A stretch of DNA of 17,414 nt from Collinsella sp. AF25-2LB (GTDB taxonomy: Bacteria; Actinomycetota; Coriobacteriia; Coriobacteriales; Coriobacteriaceae). A model generated the notes under the pieces. It ran no database searches and was not told the origin of the DNA. It was given only the letters and a program-made list of their open reading frames with translations. The position numbers were made by a program, and so were the translations under genes. The stretch covers positions 189,036-206,449 of the forward strand of contig NZ_QRUF01000002.1 of NCBI RefSeq assembly GCF_003458415.1. The letters run 5' to 3'. Positions 8,038-15,919 of this stretch are shown in pieces (the first letter of the stretch is position 1; every line of letters begins with the position of its first letter).

Positions 8038-8039
8038 TC

Positions 8040-9482
8040 ATGGACCAGACCGTACCCGCATACGCCGCCGAGGTGGCCGATTACGGGCGCAGCCGCGATC
8101 CCGAGCCGGGTGAGGGCGCGCTCGTTAAGAACGTGCGTCCCGAATCGCCCGCGTGGGATGTGGGTATCGAGCCGGGCATGCGCGTGCTCACGGTCAACGG
8201 TGAGCAGCTTACCGACATGATTGTGTGGCTCTGGGAGGCCGACGATGATACCGTCGACCTCGAGGTTTTCGACCCGCGCGACAACACCGTCACCTCCGTC
8301 GAGCTCGACCGCTTCCCAGGAGAGGACTGGGGCCTTGAGTTCGATGGCCCTATCTTCGATGGCATGCGCACCTGTGTGAACGCCTGCGTGTTCTGCTTTA
8401 TGACGATGCTCCCCAAGGGCGGCCGCTCCACGCTCTATATTCGCGATGACGACTATCGCCTAAGCTTTTTGCAGGGCAACTTTGTTACGCTCACGAACCT
8501 CACCGACGAGGACGTGCAAAACGTCATCCAACGCAACATGAGCCCCATGAACGTGTCGGTCCACGCCGTAAGCCCCGACGTCCGCCGCCGCATGATGGGC
8601 CGTAACGCCCAGCGCGGCATGGATGTGCTCGAGGCCATCATGGCCGCCGGCATAGAGATTCATGCGCAGATCGTGTTGTGCCCCGGCATGAACGACGGCG
8701 AGGAGCTGGAAAAGACCCTGCGCTTTTGCGAGGAGCACGAGCAAATCACCAGCCTGGGCATTGTGCCGCTCGGTTTTACCAAGCATCAGAACCGTTTTAG
8801 CTGGTCCTACAGCGACAAACCCGAGCTAGCGCGCGAGACCATCGCCATGATCAGGCCCTTCCAGGATCGTGCCTATGAGCGCTTTGGCCGCCACACCTTC
8901 CAGATGAGCGACGAATTCTATCTGGACGCCGGCATCGATCCTCCCGAGGCGGACTTTTACGACGGTTACCCGCAGTACTACGACGGCATCGGCATGATCC
9001 GCTCGTATCTGGACGAGACCGACGACGTGCTTGCCGCCGACGCCGAGCGTCTGGCCCGCGTCCGCGCTGGCATCGCCGAGCGCAACCAGCGCCTGCTGTG
9101 CCTCTCCGGCGACAGCGCGCGCGACACCGTGGCGCGCTTTGTGGAGTCGCCGTATGGTCTCGCCGGCACTGTCACGGCCATCAAGAACCGCTACTTTGGC
9201 GGCAACGTGGACGTGACCGGCCTCATCGTCGCGTGTGACATTCTGGAGCAGCTGCCCCAAGATCTGTCGGGGGTTATGCTCTTTGTGCCTAAGCTCATGT
9301 TCAACGCTGACGGCATGACGCTTGACGAGTATCATCGTGACGATTTACTCGCAAGCCTTACCAGTCGCGGCGCCGAGGTTCATGTGGTGTCGACCATGCC
9401 GCATGAGCTGCTCGATACCCTGGAGCGCATCCTTGGCATTGTGCCTGCCGACTCTACTAATTCCACTGACCCTACCCATTAA
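8040..9482 (+). CDS. DUF512-family radical-SAM-like Fe-S protein with PDZ-like N-terminus
   Basis: This 480-residue protein belongs to the DUF512 family, which has no established reaction that I know of. Residues about 25-75 resemble a PDZ-like fold (ALVKNVRPESPAWDVGIEPGMRVLTVNG). The central domain has RTCVNACVFCFM with Cys112, Cys116 and Cys119 spaced CX3CX2C, the radical-SAM cluster signature, followed by LPKGGRSTLYIRDDDYRLSF, GNFVTLTNLTDEDV and an IHAQIVLCPGMNDGEEL segment that matches the barrel layout of such enzymes. The C-terminal third (about 310-470), with QMSDEFYLDAG, GYPQYYDGIGM and a GDSA motif, is the DUF512 part. ATG 8040 is two bases after the ispH stop; a good AAGGAG lies 14 bases upstream, longer than usual, so coupling with ispH is likely. 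der follows after ten bases. Family assignment is strong; function is unknown. Confidence 0.9.
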   Translation: MDQTVPAYAAEVADYGRSRDPEPGEGALVKNVRPESPAWDVGIEPGMRVLTVNGEQLTDMIVWLWEADDDTVDLEVFDPRDNTVTSVELDRFPGEDWGLEFDGPIFDGMRTCVNACVFCFMTMLPKGGRSTLYIRDDDYRLSFLQGNFVTLTNLTDEDVQNVIQRNMSPMNVSVHAVSPDVRRRMMGRNAQRGMDVLEAIMAAGIEIHAQIVLCPGMNDGEELEKTLRFCEEHEQITSLGIVPLGFTKHQNRFSWSYSDKPELARETIAMIRPFQDRAYERFGRHTFQMSDEFYLDAGIDPPEADFYDGYPQYYDGIGMIRSYLDETDDVLAADAERLARVRAGIAERNQRLLCLSGDSARDTVARFVESPYGLAGTVTAIKNRYFGGNVDVTGLIVACDILEQLPQDLSGVMLFVPKLMFNADGMTLDEYHRDDLLASLTSRGAEVHVVSTMPHELLDTLERILGIVPADSTNSTDPTH

Positions 9483-9492
9483 AGGAGAGCAG

Positions 9493-10827
9493 ATGAAACC
9501 TATCGTCGCCGTCGTCGGACGCCCCAACGTGGGCAAGTCCACGCTCGTTAACCGCCTGGCCCAGACCTCGGACGCCATCGTCCACGAGTCCCGCGGCGTC
9601 ACGCGCGACCGCTCGTATCACACGGCCGATTGGAACGGCCGCGAGTTCACCATCGTCGACACGGGCGGTATCGAGCCGCTCAAGAGCGACGATGTCTTTG
9701 CCACGTCCATCCGCGACCAGGCCCTCGCCGCCGCCGAGGAAGCCGCCGTCATCCTGTTTGTGGTCGACGGCCGCACCGGCGTCACCGAGGAGGACGAGTC
9801 GGTCGCTCGCATGCTCAAGCGCTGCGACAAGCCGGTCTTTCTGCTGGTGAACAAGCTCGATAACCCCGACCGCGAAAATGACAGCATCTGGGAGTTCTAT
9901 TCGCTCGGCATCGGTGAGCCCACGCCGCTTTCGGCCCTGCACGGCCACGGCACGGGCGACCTGCTCGACGACATCGTGGCCCTGTTGCCCGAGGAGGAGG
10001 ACGAGGTCGCCGACGAGTTCCCCGATGCGCTGAACGTGGCCATCATCGGCCGCCCCAACGCCGGTAAGTCCTCGCTGTTCAACCGCATCCTGGGCGCCGA
10101 CCGTTCCATCGTGTCCAACATCGCCGGCACCACGCGCGATGCCATCGACACCGTCGTGGAGCGCAACGGCAAGCACTACCGCATGGTCGACACCGCGGGT
10201 ATTCGCAAGAAGAGCACCGTGTACGAGAACATCGAGTACTACTCCATGGTCCGCGGCCTGCGCGCCATCGACCGCGCCGACGTGGCGCTGCTCGTCGTCG
10301 ACGCCTCCGTGGGCGTTACCGAGCAGGACCAGAAGGTCATGGGTCTTGCCATCGAGCGCGGCTGCGCCATCGTGGTGCTGCTCAACAAGTGGGACCTGCT
10401 CGACGATGACCGCAAGCGCGAGGCCTGCATGGAGACCGTCGACCGCCGTCTGGGCGTCATGGCTCCCTGGGCCCAGTACCTGCGCATCTCAGCCCTGACC
10501 GGCCGTAGCGTCGAGAAGATCTGGTCGATGGTCGACGCGGCCGAAAAGACGCGCTCGCAAAAGATCAGTACCTCACGCCTCAACACGTTCCTCACCGACC
10601 TGCGCGAGTTCGGTCATACCGTGGTGGACGGCAAGCGCCGCCTGCGTATGCATTACGTGACCCAGACGGGCGTCAACCCGCCGACGTTCACGTTCTTCGT
10701 CAACCACAGTGACCTGGTCAACGACACCTACCAGCGCTACGTGGAGAACCGCATGCGCTCGACCTTCGACTTTGCCGGCACACCCATTCGACTCTTCTTT
10801 AGGAAGAAGGAGCAAAAGGATGCATAA
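9493..10827 (+). CDS. der: Ribosome-biogenesis GTPase Der (EngA), double G-domain
   Basis: Der is an essential GTPase with two tandem G domains that binds the 50S ribosomal subunit during assembly. The 444-residue protein has a first G domain with GRPNVGKST at 9-17, DTGG at 56-59 and NKLD at 120-123, and a second with GRPNAGKSS at 186-194, DTAG at 233-236 and NKWD at 298-301. An acidic linker (EEEDEVADEF) separates them, and a KH-like RNA-binding domain of about 85 residues ends the protein. The start at 9493 is set by AAAGGAG at 9481-9487, which overlaps the stop codon of the DUF512 gene; the longer reading frame upstream in this phase lies inside that gene and is not used. It overlaps plsY by eight bases. 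Confidence 0.97.
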   Translation: MKPIVAVVGRPNVGKSTLVNRLAQTSDAIVHESRGVTRDRSYHTADWNGREFTIVDTGGIEPLKSDDVFATSIRDQALAAAEEAAVILFVVDGRTGVTEEDESVARMLKRCDKPVFLLVNKLDNPDRENDSIWEFYSLGIGEPTPLSALHGHGTGDLLDDIVALLPEEEDEVADEFPDALNVAIIGRPNAGKSSLFNRILGADRSIVSNIAGTTRDAIDTVVERNGKHYRMVDTAGIRKKSTVYENIEYYSMVRGLRAIDRADVALLVVDASVGVTEQDQKVMGLAIERGCAIVVLLNKWDLLDDDRKREACMETVDRRLGVMAPWAQYLRISALTGRSVEKIWSMVDAAEKTRSQKISTSRLNTFLTDLREFGHTVVDGKRRLRMHYVTQTGVNPPTFTFFVNHSDLVNDTYQRYVENRMRSTFDFAGTPIRLFFRKKEQKDA

Positions 10828-11503
10828 TCCGATTCTTCTGACCGCCATCTGTGCCGTGGTCTCGTTCTTTATCGGGGCGATTCCGTTTGGCCTGATCCTG
10901 GGCCGCGTGTTCAACCACACCGACATTCGCAAGGCGGGCTCCGGCAACATCGGCACCACCAACGCCCTGCGCGTGGCCGGCCCCAAGGTGGCCGCGCTCA
11001 CGCTGCTGCTCGACTGCCTTAAGGGCGCCATCTGTGTCCTTATCGCGCGTCCGCTCATTGCCGACTTGGGCTATGGCTTCCCCGTGAGCATTATGGCCCC
11101 CGGTGCCGCCGGCGACTGGATGCTCGGCGTCATCTGCCTGGCAGCCGTGTGGGGCCATATCTTCTCGCCCTACCTCAACTTCCATGGCGGCAAGGGCATC
11201 GCAGTTGGTCTGGGCGTCATCCTCGCTTGGTACTGGCCCATCGGACTTTCGCTGCTGGGCATGTTTATCGTGGCCGTCGCCATCACCAAGTTTGTGTCGG
11301 TGGGCTCGCTTGCCGCGGCCATCGGTCTTCCCATCGCTGTCTGCGCGGTCTTTCCGTACAGCAGCCTGGGACTTAAGTTTTGCATGGCGCTGATCGGCAT
11401 TACTGTGGTGTGGGCGCATCGTGCGAACATCAAAAAGCTCATGACGGGTAAGGAGTCCAAGCTCTCGTTTACCAAGCGCGTCACCGAGCCCGACGATAAG
11501 TAG
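10820..11503 (+). CDS. plsY: Glycerol-3-phosphate acyltransferase, acyl-phosphate dependent
   Basis: PlsY is an integral membrane enzyme that transfers an acyl group from acyl-phosphate (made by PlsX) to glycerol-3-phosphate, the first step of phosphatidate synthesis in most bacteria. The 227-residue protein has hydrophobic segments at about 5-27, 52-73, 92-117, 129-160 and 165-190. It shows the conserved loop motifs GSGNIGTTN at 40-48 and HGGKG at 122-126, with the PYLNFHGGKGIAVGLG context typical of the family. The start ATG 10820 overlaps the der stop by eight bases, with AAGGAG at 10807-10812, so translation is probably coupled. gpsA, which makes its substrate, is next. PlsX is not in the window. 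Confidence 0.96.
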   Translation: MHNPILLTAICAVVSFFIGAIPFGLILGRVFNHTDIRKAGSGNIGTTNALRVAGPKVAALTLLLDCLKGAICVLIARPLIADLGYGFPVSIMAPGAAGDWMLGVICLAAVWGHIFSPYLNFHGGKGIAVGLGVILAWYWPIGLSLLGMFIVAVAITKFVSVGSLAAAIGLPIAVCAVFPYSSLGLKFCMALIGITVVWAHRANIKKLMTGKESKLSFTKRVTEPDDK

Positions 11504-11512
11504 GAGAGAGTC

Positions 11513-12520
11513 ATGAATGTTGCGCTGATTGGCTCCGGCTCCTGGGGAACCGCCGTCGCGGGCCTTGCCGCCGCGCGGGCCGAGCGCGTGACCATGTGGG
11601 CCCACAGCGAGCAGACGGCCTCCGGCATTAACGGCGAGCACCGCAACCCCCGCTACCTTGTGGGCTACAAGCTGCCCGGCAACGTCGTCGCCACGACGGA
11701 CCTGGCGCAGGCGCTCGACGGTGCCGAGGCCATCATCTTTGCCGTTCCTTCGACGCACCTTCGCAGCGTATGTCATCAGGCAGCACCCTTCATCGCCGCC
11801 GATACCCCGGTGCTCTGCCTCACGAAGGGCATTGAGCCCGAGTCCGGCCTGCTCATGAGCGAGGTCATTGCCAGCGAGATCGGCAACGAGGCGCGCGTGG
11901 CGGCGCTCTCCGGCCCCAACCATGCCGAGGAGATCTGCCGCGGCGGGCTTTCTGCCGCCGTCATCGCCAGCAAAGACCCGCAGATAGGGGAGACCTTTAA
12001 GGACCTGCTCCTATCCACGGCCTTCCGCATCTACCTGTCGCAGGACATGACCGGCGTCGAGGTTTGCGGTGCCATGAAAAACGTTATCGCCATCGTGTGC
12101 GGCATCTCCGCCGGCACCGGTGCCGGCGACAATACGCTTGCCCTTATCATGACGCGCGGCCTGGCCGAGATCAGCCGTCTGGTGCACGCCCGCGGCGGTC
12201 AAGCTATGACCTGCATGGGACTCGCCGGCATGGGCGACCTCATTGCCACCTGCACCTCGGAGCATTCGCGCAACCGCACCTTTGGCTACGAGTTTGCCCA
12301 CGGCGTGTCACTCAACGAGTATCAGACGCGCACGCATATGGTGGTCGAAGGCGCCGTCGCGGCCCGCAGCGTCAGCGAACTCGCCCGTTCACTGGGCGTA
12401 GACATTCCGCTCACCTTTGCCGTGGAGCAAACGCTCTACAACGGTGTTACTTTGGATAGGGCGCTCGAGATTCTTACCGACCGTGTCCCTTCTCAAGAGT
12501 TCTACGGACTCACCGACTAG
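11513..12520 (+). CDS. gpsA: Glycerol-3-phosphate dehydrogenase, NAD(P)-dependent
   Basis: GpsA reduces dihydroxyacetone phosphate to sn-glycerol-3-phosphate, the backbone for phospholipids. The 335-residue protein opens with the Rossmann motif GSGSWGTA at 7-14. The catalytic lysine is Lys189 in CGAMKNVIAIVCG, and the substrate and cofactor block GLAGMGDLIATCTSEHSRNR follows, both typical of the soluble anabolic enzyme. Length is normal. GGAGAG at 11503-11508 overlaps the plsY stop and lies four bases before the ATG. The plsY-gpsA order puts the producer and user of glycerol-3-phosphate on one transcript. Confidence 0.97.
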   Translation: MNVALIGSGSWGTAVAGLAAARAERVTMWAHSEQTASGINGEHRNPRYLVGYKLPGNVVATTDLAQALDGAEAIIFAVPSTHLRSVCHQAAPFIAADTPVLCLTKGIEPESGLLMSEVIASEIGNEARVAALSGPNHAEEICRGGLSAAVIASKDPQIGETFKDLLLSTAFRIYLSQDMTGVEVCGAMKNVIAIVCGISAGTGAGDNTLALIMTRGLAEISRLVHARGGQAMTCMGLAGMGDLIATCTSEHSRNRTFGYEFAHGVSLNEYQTRTHMVVEGAVAARSVSELARSLGVDIPLTFAVEQTLYNGVTLDRALEILTDRVPSQEFYGLTD

Positions 12521-12538
12521 CGCAGAAAGGCTACTACC

Positions 12539-13210
12539 ATGGGTTCCATCAAAATCGCTCCGTCCGTCCTTTCGGCCGATATGGCCAACCTCAAGGGCGA
12601 GCTCGACAAGATCGCCGGTGCCGACTACGTGCACTTCGACGTTATGGACGGTCACTTTACCGGCAACCTCACCTTTGGCGTCGACATCCTCAAGGCTGTC
12701 AAGCGCTCCACCGATGTACCGGTCGACGCGCACCTGATGGTGTCGAACCCCGACGAGACGGTCGATTGGTACGCCGACGCCGGTGCCGACATGATCACCG
12801 TGCACTACGAGGCCTCCACGCACCTGCACCGCACGCTCACGCATCTGCAGCAGCGCGGCGTCAAGGCCGGTGTGGTACTCAACCCCGCCACCCCCGTCTG
12901 CGTGCTCGAGAGCATCATCGAAGTTGTCGACATGGTGCTGCTCATGAGCGTGAACCCCGGCTTTGGCGGCCAGAGCTTTATCCCGGGGACTATCGCCAAG
13001 CTCCACGAGCTCAAGGCCATGTGCGAGCGCCACGGCGTGTCGCCCATGATTGAGGTCGACGGCGGCATTTCTTCCAAGAACATTGCCGAAGTCGTCAAGG
13101 CCGGCGCCAACGTGCTCGTGGCCGGTTCCGCTGTATTTAAGTCCGAAGATCCCGCCGCTGAGGTTGCGCTGCTGCAGAAGCTGGGCAACGAGGCTGCACA
13201 GGAGGCATAA
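12539..13210 (+). CDS. rpe: Ribulose-phosphate 3-epimerase
   Basis: Rpe interconverts ribulose-5-phosphate and xylulose-5-phosphate in the pentose phosphate pathway. The 223-residue TIM-barrel protein has APSVLSAD at 7-14, the metal ligands His32 and Asp34 within VHFDVMDGHF, His65 within VDAHLM, the VNPGFGGQSF phosphate and lid loop, and Asp174 within EVDGGIS, which together define the active site. AAAGG at 12526-12530 is eight bases before the ATG. Its final codons contain AGGAGG at 13200-13205, which also serves as the ribosome binding site of the following desulfurase gene, 11 bases before that start. Confidence 0.96.
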   Translation: MGSIKIAPSVLSADMANLKGELDKIAGADYVHFDVMDGHFTGNLTFGVDILKAVKRSTDVPVDAHLMVSNPDETVDWYADAGADMITVHYEASTHLHRTLTHLQQRGVKAGVVLNPATPVCVLESIIEVVDMVLLMSVNPGFGGQSFIPGTIAKLHELKAMCERHGVSPMIEVDGGISSKNIAEVVKAGANVLVAGSAVFKSEDPAAEVALLQKLGNEAAQEA

Positions 13211-13216
13211 ACCCTT

Positions 13217-14395
13217 ATGACCGCAGGTCAAAACCGCATACCCGTGAATCTTGACTATGCCGCCTCGACGCCCATGCGCGCCGAGGCGCTCCTTGCGCAG
13301 CGCGAGTACGACGACAGCGAGCTTGCCGGCGTCAACCCCAACTCGCTGCATTCGCTCGGCCGCAAGGCCGCTGCGCGCCTGGAAGTGGCGCGTCGCGAGA
13401 TCGCCCATAGCTTTGGCGCGCGCGTTCGCCCGTCCGAGATCATCCTTACCAACGGCGGCACCGAGGCCAACCAGCTGGCGCTGCTCGGTCTTGCCGAGGG
13501 TGCTCGTCAGCGCGATCGCAAGCGCGATCGTGTAATCGTTTCGGCCATCGAGCACGATTCGATTCTGGACAACCTGCCGCTGCTGCGTGCCGCCGGCTTT
13601 ACCGTCGACTTGGTGCAGCCCTGCCGCATGGGCTACATTGAGCCTGCCACGCTTGTCGAACTGCTCGGCAACGACGTGGCGCTCGTGAGCATCATGGTTG
13701 CCAACAACGAGACCGGCGTGGCGCAGCCCATCCGCGAGCTTGCCGCGGCCGCACATGCTGCCGGCGCCCTGTTTCATACCGATGCCATCCAAGGGTACTT
13801 GCATATTCCGCTCGATGTCACCGAGCTGGGCGTCGATGCTATGACCGTTGCCGCGCACAAGATCGGCGGCCCCGTGGCATCCGGCGCGCTCTACCTTAAG
13901 AGCCGCACGCCGCTGCGCCCGCGCATCTTTGGCGGCGGACAGGAGGCCGGTCTTCGTGCCGGCACGCAGGACCTGCGTACACAGCTTGCTTTTGCCGCTG
14001 CCGCTTCCGCGCTGTTGCCGAACGTGGCCCAGGAGCGCGCGACGCTGCAGGTCTTATCCGATAAGCTCTACGCCACGCTTACGGCTCATCCGCGTATTCA
14101 TGCCACCATGGGCGACTACGCACAGGCCGATCGTCTGCCGGGCATGGTTTCCATCTACGTCGACGGCATGGACTCCGAGGAGCTCATCATCAAGCTAGAC
14201 GCCGCCGGCTTTGAGGTATCGGCCGGTTCTGCCTGCTCGAGCGGCAGCATGGACCCGAGCCATGTTCTCAGCGCCATGGGTATTGGCCGCGAGCAGGCCC
14301 TGGGTGCACTGCGCATCTCCTTCGATGACCGTGTGAATCCGGGCGATCTGGACGAGTTTGCCCAGACGCTGCTCTCGATCGTGGGTGCCGCATGA
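13217..14395 (+). CDS. nifS: Cysteine desulfurase, NifS/IscS group I
   Basis: This PLP enzyme takes sulfur from cysteine as an enzyme-bound persulfide for Fe-S cluster assembly or tRNA thiolation. The 392-residue protein begins with NLDYAASTPMR, the usual N-terminal motif. TNGGTEANQLAL binds PLP, NNETGV is conserved, Lys215 in VAAHKIGG is the PLP lysine and Cys340 in GSACSSGSMDPSHVL is the persulfide cysteine on the longer group I loop. The stretch after the lysine reads GGPVASGALY where the family more often has GPKGxGALY, a modest deviation. The symbol is by resemblance; NifS and IscS roles cannot be separated here, and no IscU/NifU scaffold or thiolase is adjacent. Its stop overlaps the next start by four bases (ATGA). 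Confidence 0.92.
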   Translation: MTAGQNRIPVNLDYAASTPMRAEALLAQREYDDSELAGVNPNSLHSLGRKAAARLEVARREIAHSFGARVRPSEIILTNGGTEANQLALLGLAEGARQRDRKRDRVIVSAIEHDSILDNLPLLRAAGFTVDLVQPCRMGYIEPATLVELLGNDVALVSIMVANNETGVAQPIRELAAAAHAAGALFHTDAIQGYLHIPLDVTELGVDAMTVAAHKIGGPVASGALYLKSRTPLRPRIFGGGQEAGLRAGTQDLRTQLAFAAAASALLPNVAQERATLQVLSDKLYATLTAHPRIHATMGDYAQADRLPGMVSIYVDGMDSEELIIKLDAAGFEVSAGSACSSGSMDPSHVLSAMGIGREQALGALRISFDDRVNPGDLDEFAQTLLSIVGAA

Positions 14396-15201
14396 TCGTC
14401 GCCGAGCTTGAACGTGCGCTGCTGGCGCGCTACCCCAAGATGGACGCCGAGGGCTGGGATCATGTTGGGCTATCTGTGGGAGATCCCGCTGCTGAGATCA
14501 CCGGTGTTGCCTGCGCGCTCGATGCGACCGAAGCTAATGTTCTCCGCGCCCAAGAAGCCGGTGCAAACGTGCTGCTGACGCATCATCCTGTCTATATCAA
14601 GGCGCCCGAGGCGTTTTGTCCAGCGGATACCACTCGCCCCCAGTGCAGCGCGGCACTCTATGAGGCGGCCCGTTGCGGCGTGAGCATCATATCGCTCCAC
14701 ACCAACCTGGACCGCTCGCACGAAGCCCGTGTCTGCCTGAGCGAGCTGCTGGGTGCCGCACCCGTGAGCTCACTGGAGCACGTGGACGACCCCGAGGCAA
14801 CCGGCCTGGGCGCGCTTGCAACGCTCAACGACCCGTACACGCTGCGCGATCTTGCCACCCGTGCTGCCACGGCCTTCGGCAGCGACCCGCGTGTGTGGGG
14901 CGAAGCCGATCGCCCGTGCCGCACCGTCGCCATTTTGGGCGGCTCCCTGGGCGACTTTGGAGAGCTCGCCATCGCCGCGAGCGCGGACGTTGTCGTGACG
15001 GGCGAGGCGGGATACCACGTGGCGCAAGACCTTGCCTTGCGCGGGCTGTCGGTGATCTTGCTCGGCCACGACCGCTCCGAGGAACCGTTCGTTGATATAT
15101 TGATGAACTCTGCAGTTGACGCCGGGGTCGACCCCCGTCATGCGATTAAAATACTAAACCCTTGCCAATGGTGGACTGTGACAAAAGGAGAGAACTTATG
15201 A
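14392..15201 (+). CDS. Nif3-like dinuclear metal centre hexameric protein
   Basis: The Nif3/YbgI family forms toroidal hexamers with a two-metal site; the substrate is not firmly established, with hydrolase activity on nucleotides suggested for some members. This 269-residue protein shows the expected ligands in order: His64 and His65 in LLTHHPVY, Asp107 in HTNLD, and His226 with Glu230 in GHDRSEE. WDHVGLSVGD near the N-terminus is the usual family start. It lacks the extra central domain found in longer Gram-positive homologues of about 370 residues, so it is the short form. Start and stop each overlap neighbours by four bases, so the three genes from the desulfurase to the zinc-ribbon protein are translationally coupled. 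In many genomes this gene sits beside the zinc-ribbon gene that follows here. Confidence 0.93.
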   Translation: MIVAELERALLARYPKMDAEGWDHVGLSVGDPAAEITGVACALDATEANVLRAQEAGANVLLTHHPVYIKAPEAFCPADTTRPQCSAALYEAARCGVSIISLHTNLDRSHEARVCLSELLGAAPVSSLEHVDDPEATGLGALATLNDPYTLRDLATRAATAFGSDPRVWGEADRPCRTVAILGGSLGDFGELAIAASADVVVTGEAGYHVAQDLALRGLSVILLGHDRSEEPFVDILMNSAVDAGVDPRHAIKILNPCQWWTVTKGENL

Positions 15202-15917
15202 GCGCCGGCGCTACGCTACTCAAGCTGCAACAGATCGATTTGGAGCTCGCCCGTAACAAGAGCGAACTTGCCAATATGCCGGAGCTCAAGGAGCTCGCTT
15301 CCAAGCGCAAGACCTATGTGAAGCTCAAGTCCGAGATGACCAAGCTCTACGCCCAGCGCAAGGATCTGGACATTGAGCTCGACGATCTCAACACCACCGA
15401 GATTCAGACTAACAACGCCATCGAGGCTGCCAAGAAGCGCCACGTCGACGGCTCCGACTACCGCGAGGTTCAGGACCTGGAGAACGAGCTCGCCACCCTG
15501 GCCAAGCGTCTGGACAAGATCGAGCACACCCGCAAGGACGTCGTTGTCGCCCATAAGGAGGCGCTCGACCGCGAGGCTCGCGCGCAGGCTATCATCGCCA
15601 AGTTCGAGGAGGGCGTGAAGGCAGATACCAAGGCTGCCCGCGCCAAGGCCGCCGACCTCCAGGCACAGATTGATGCCGCCATCAAGGAGCGCACCGCGCT
15701 TGCCGCCACACTGCCGACCGACGTGCTCACCGACTACGAGCGCCTGCTCAAGCAGTTCCGCGGCCTGGCCGTCGAGACCATCAAGGGCAACATCCCCACG
15801 GTCTGCCACACTGCGCTGCAGGCGTCGTCCATGAGCGACCTCAACCACGACGGCAGTGAGATTACGCACTGCCCGTACTGCCACCGCCTGCTCGTGCTCC
15901 CCAGCAAGGAAGCCTAA
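15198..15917 (+). CDS. Coiled-coil protein with C-terminal zinc-ribbon-like domain (CdsZ / HP0958-type family)
   Basis: This 239-residue protein has a long antiparallel coiled coil (about 5-185, rich in Lys/Glu/Ala/Leu heptads, with HVDGSDYREVQDLENEL at the family's central turn) and a small C-terminal metal-binding domain. The family's usual pattern is two CxxC pairs. Here the second is intact (Cys225 and Cys228 in HCPYCHR), but the first is reduced: the segment reads IPTVCHTAL, with Cys203 and Pro200 where the other Cys is expected. His204 or His229 might substitute, or the site may be weakened. AAAAGGAG at 15183-15190 lies seven bases before ATG 15198, which overlaps the Nif3 gene stop. 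The family has been linked to nucleic acid binding and translation or flagellar gene control in other bacteria; here the role is unknown. Confidence 0.88.
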   Translation: MSAGATLLKLQQIDLELARNKSELANMPELKELASKRKTYVKLKSEMTKLYAQRKDLDIELDDLNTTEIQTNNAIEAAKKRHVDGSDYREVQDLENELATLAKRLDKIEHTRKDVVVAHKEALDREARAQAIIAKFEEGVKADTKAARAKAADLQAQIDAAIKERTALAATLPTDVLTDYERLLKQFRGLAVETIKGNIPTVCHTALQASSMSDLNHDGSEITHCPYCHRLLVLPSKEA

Positions 15918-15919
15918 CG

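Noticed and set aside
13501..13535. Short repeat of CGCGATCGCAAG-like units within the desulfurase gene
   Set aside because: It simply encodes the RQRDRKRDR stretch of the protein; a two-copy codon-level repeat in a charged surface loop needs no other explanation.
12389..13858. Antisense open reading frame of 489 codons opposite gpsA, rpe and the desulfurase
   Set aside because: It is a shadow of three conserved genes; no motif or start signal supports it.
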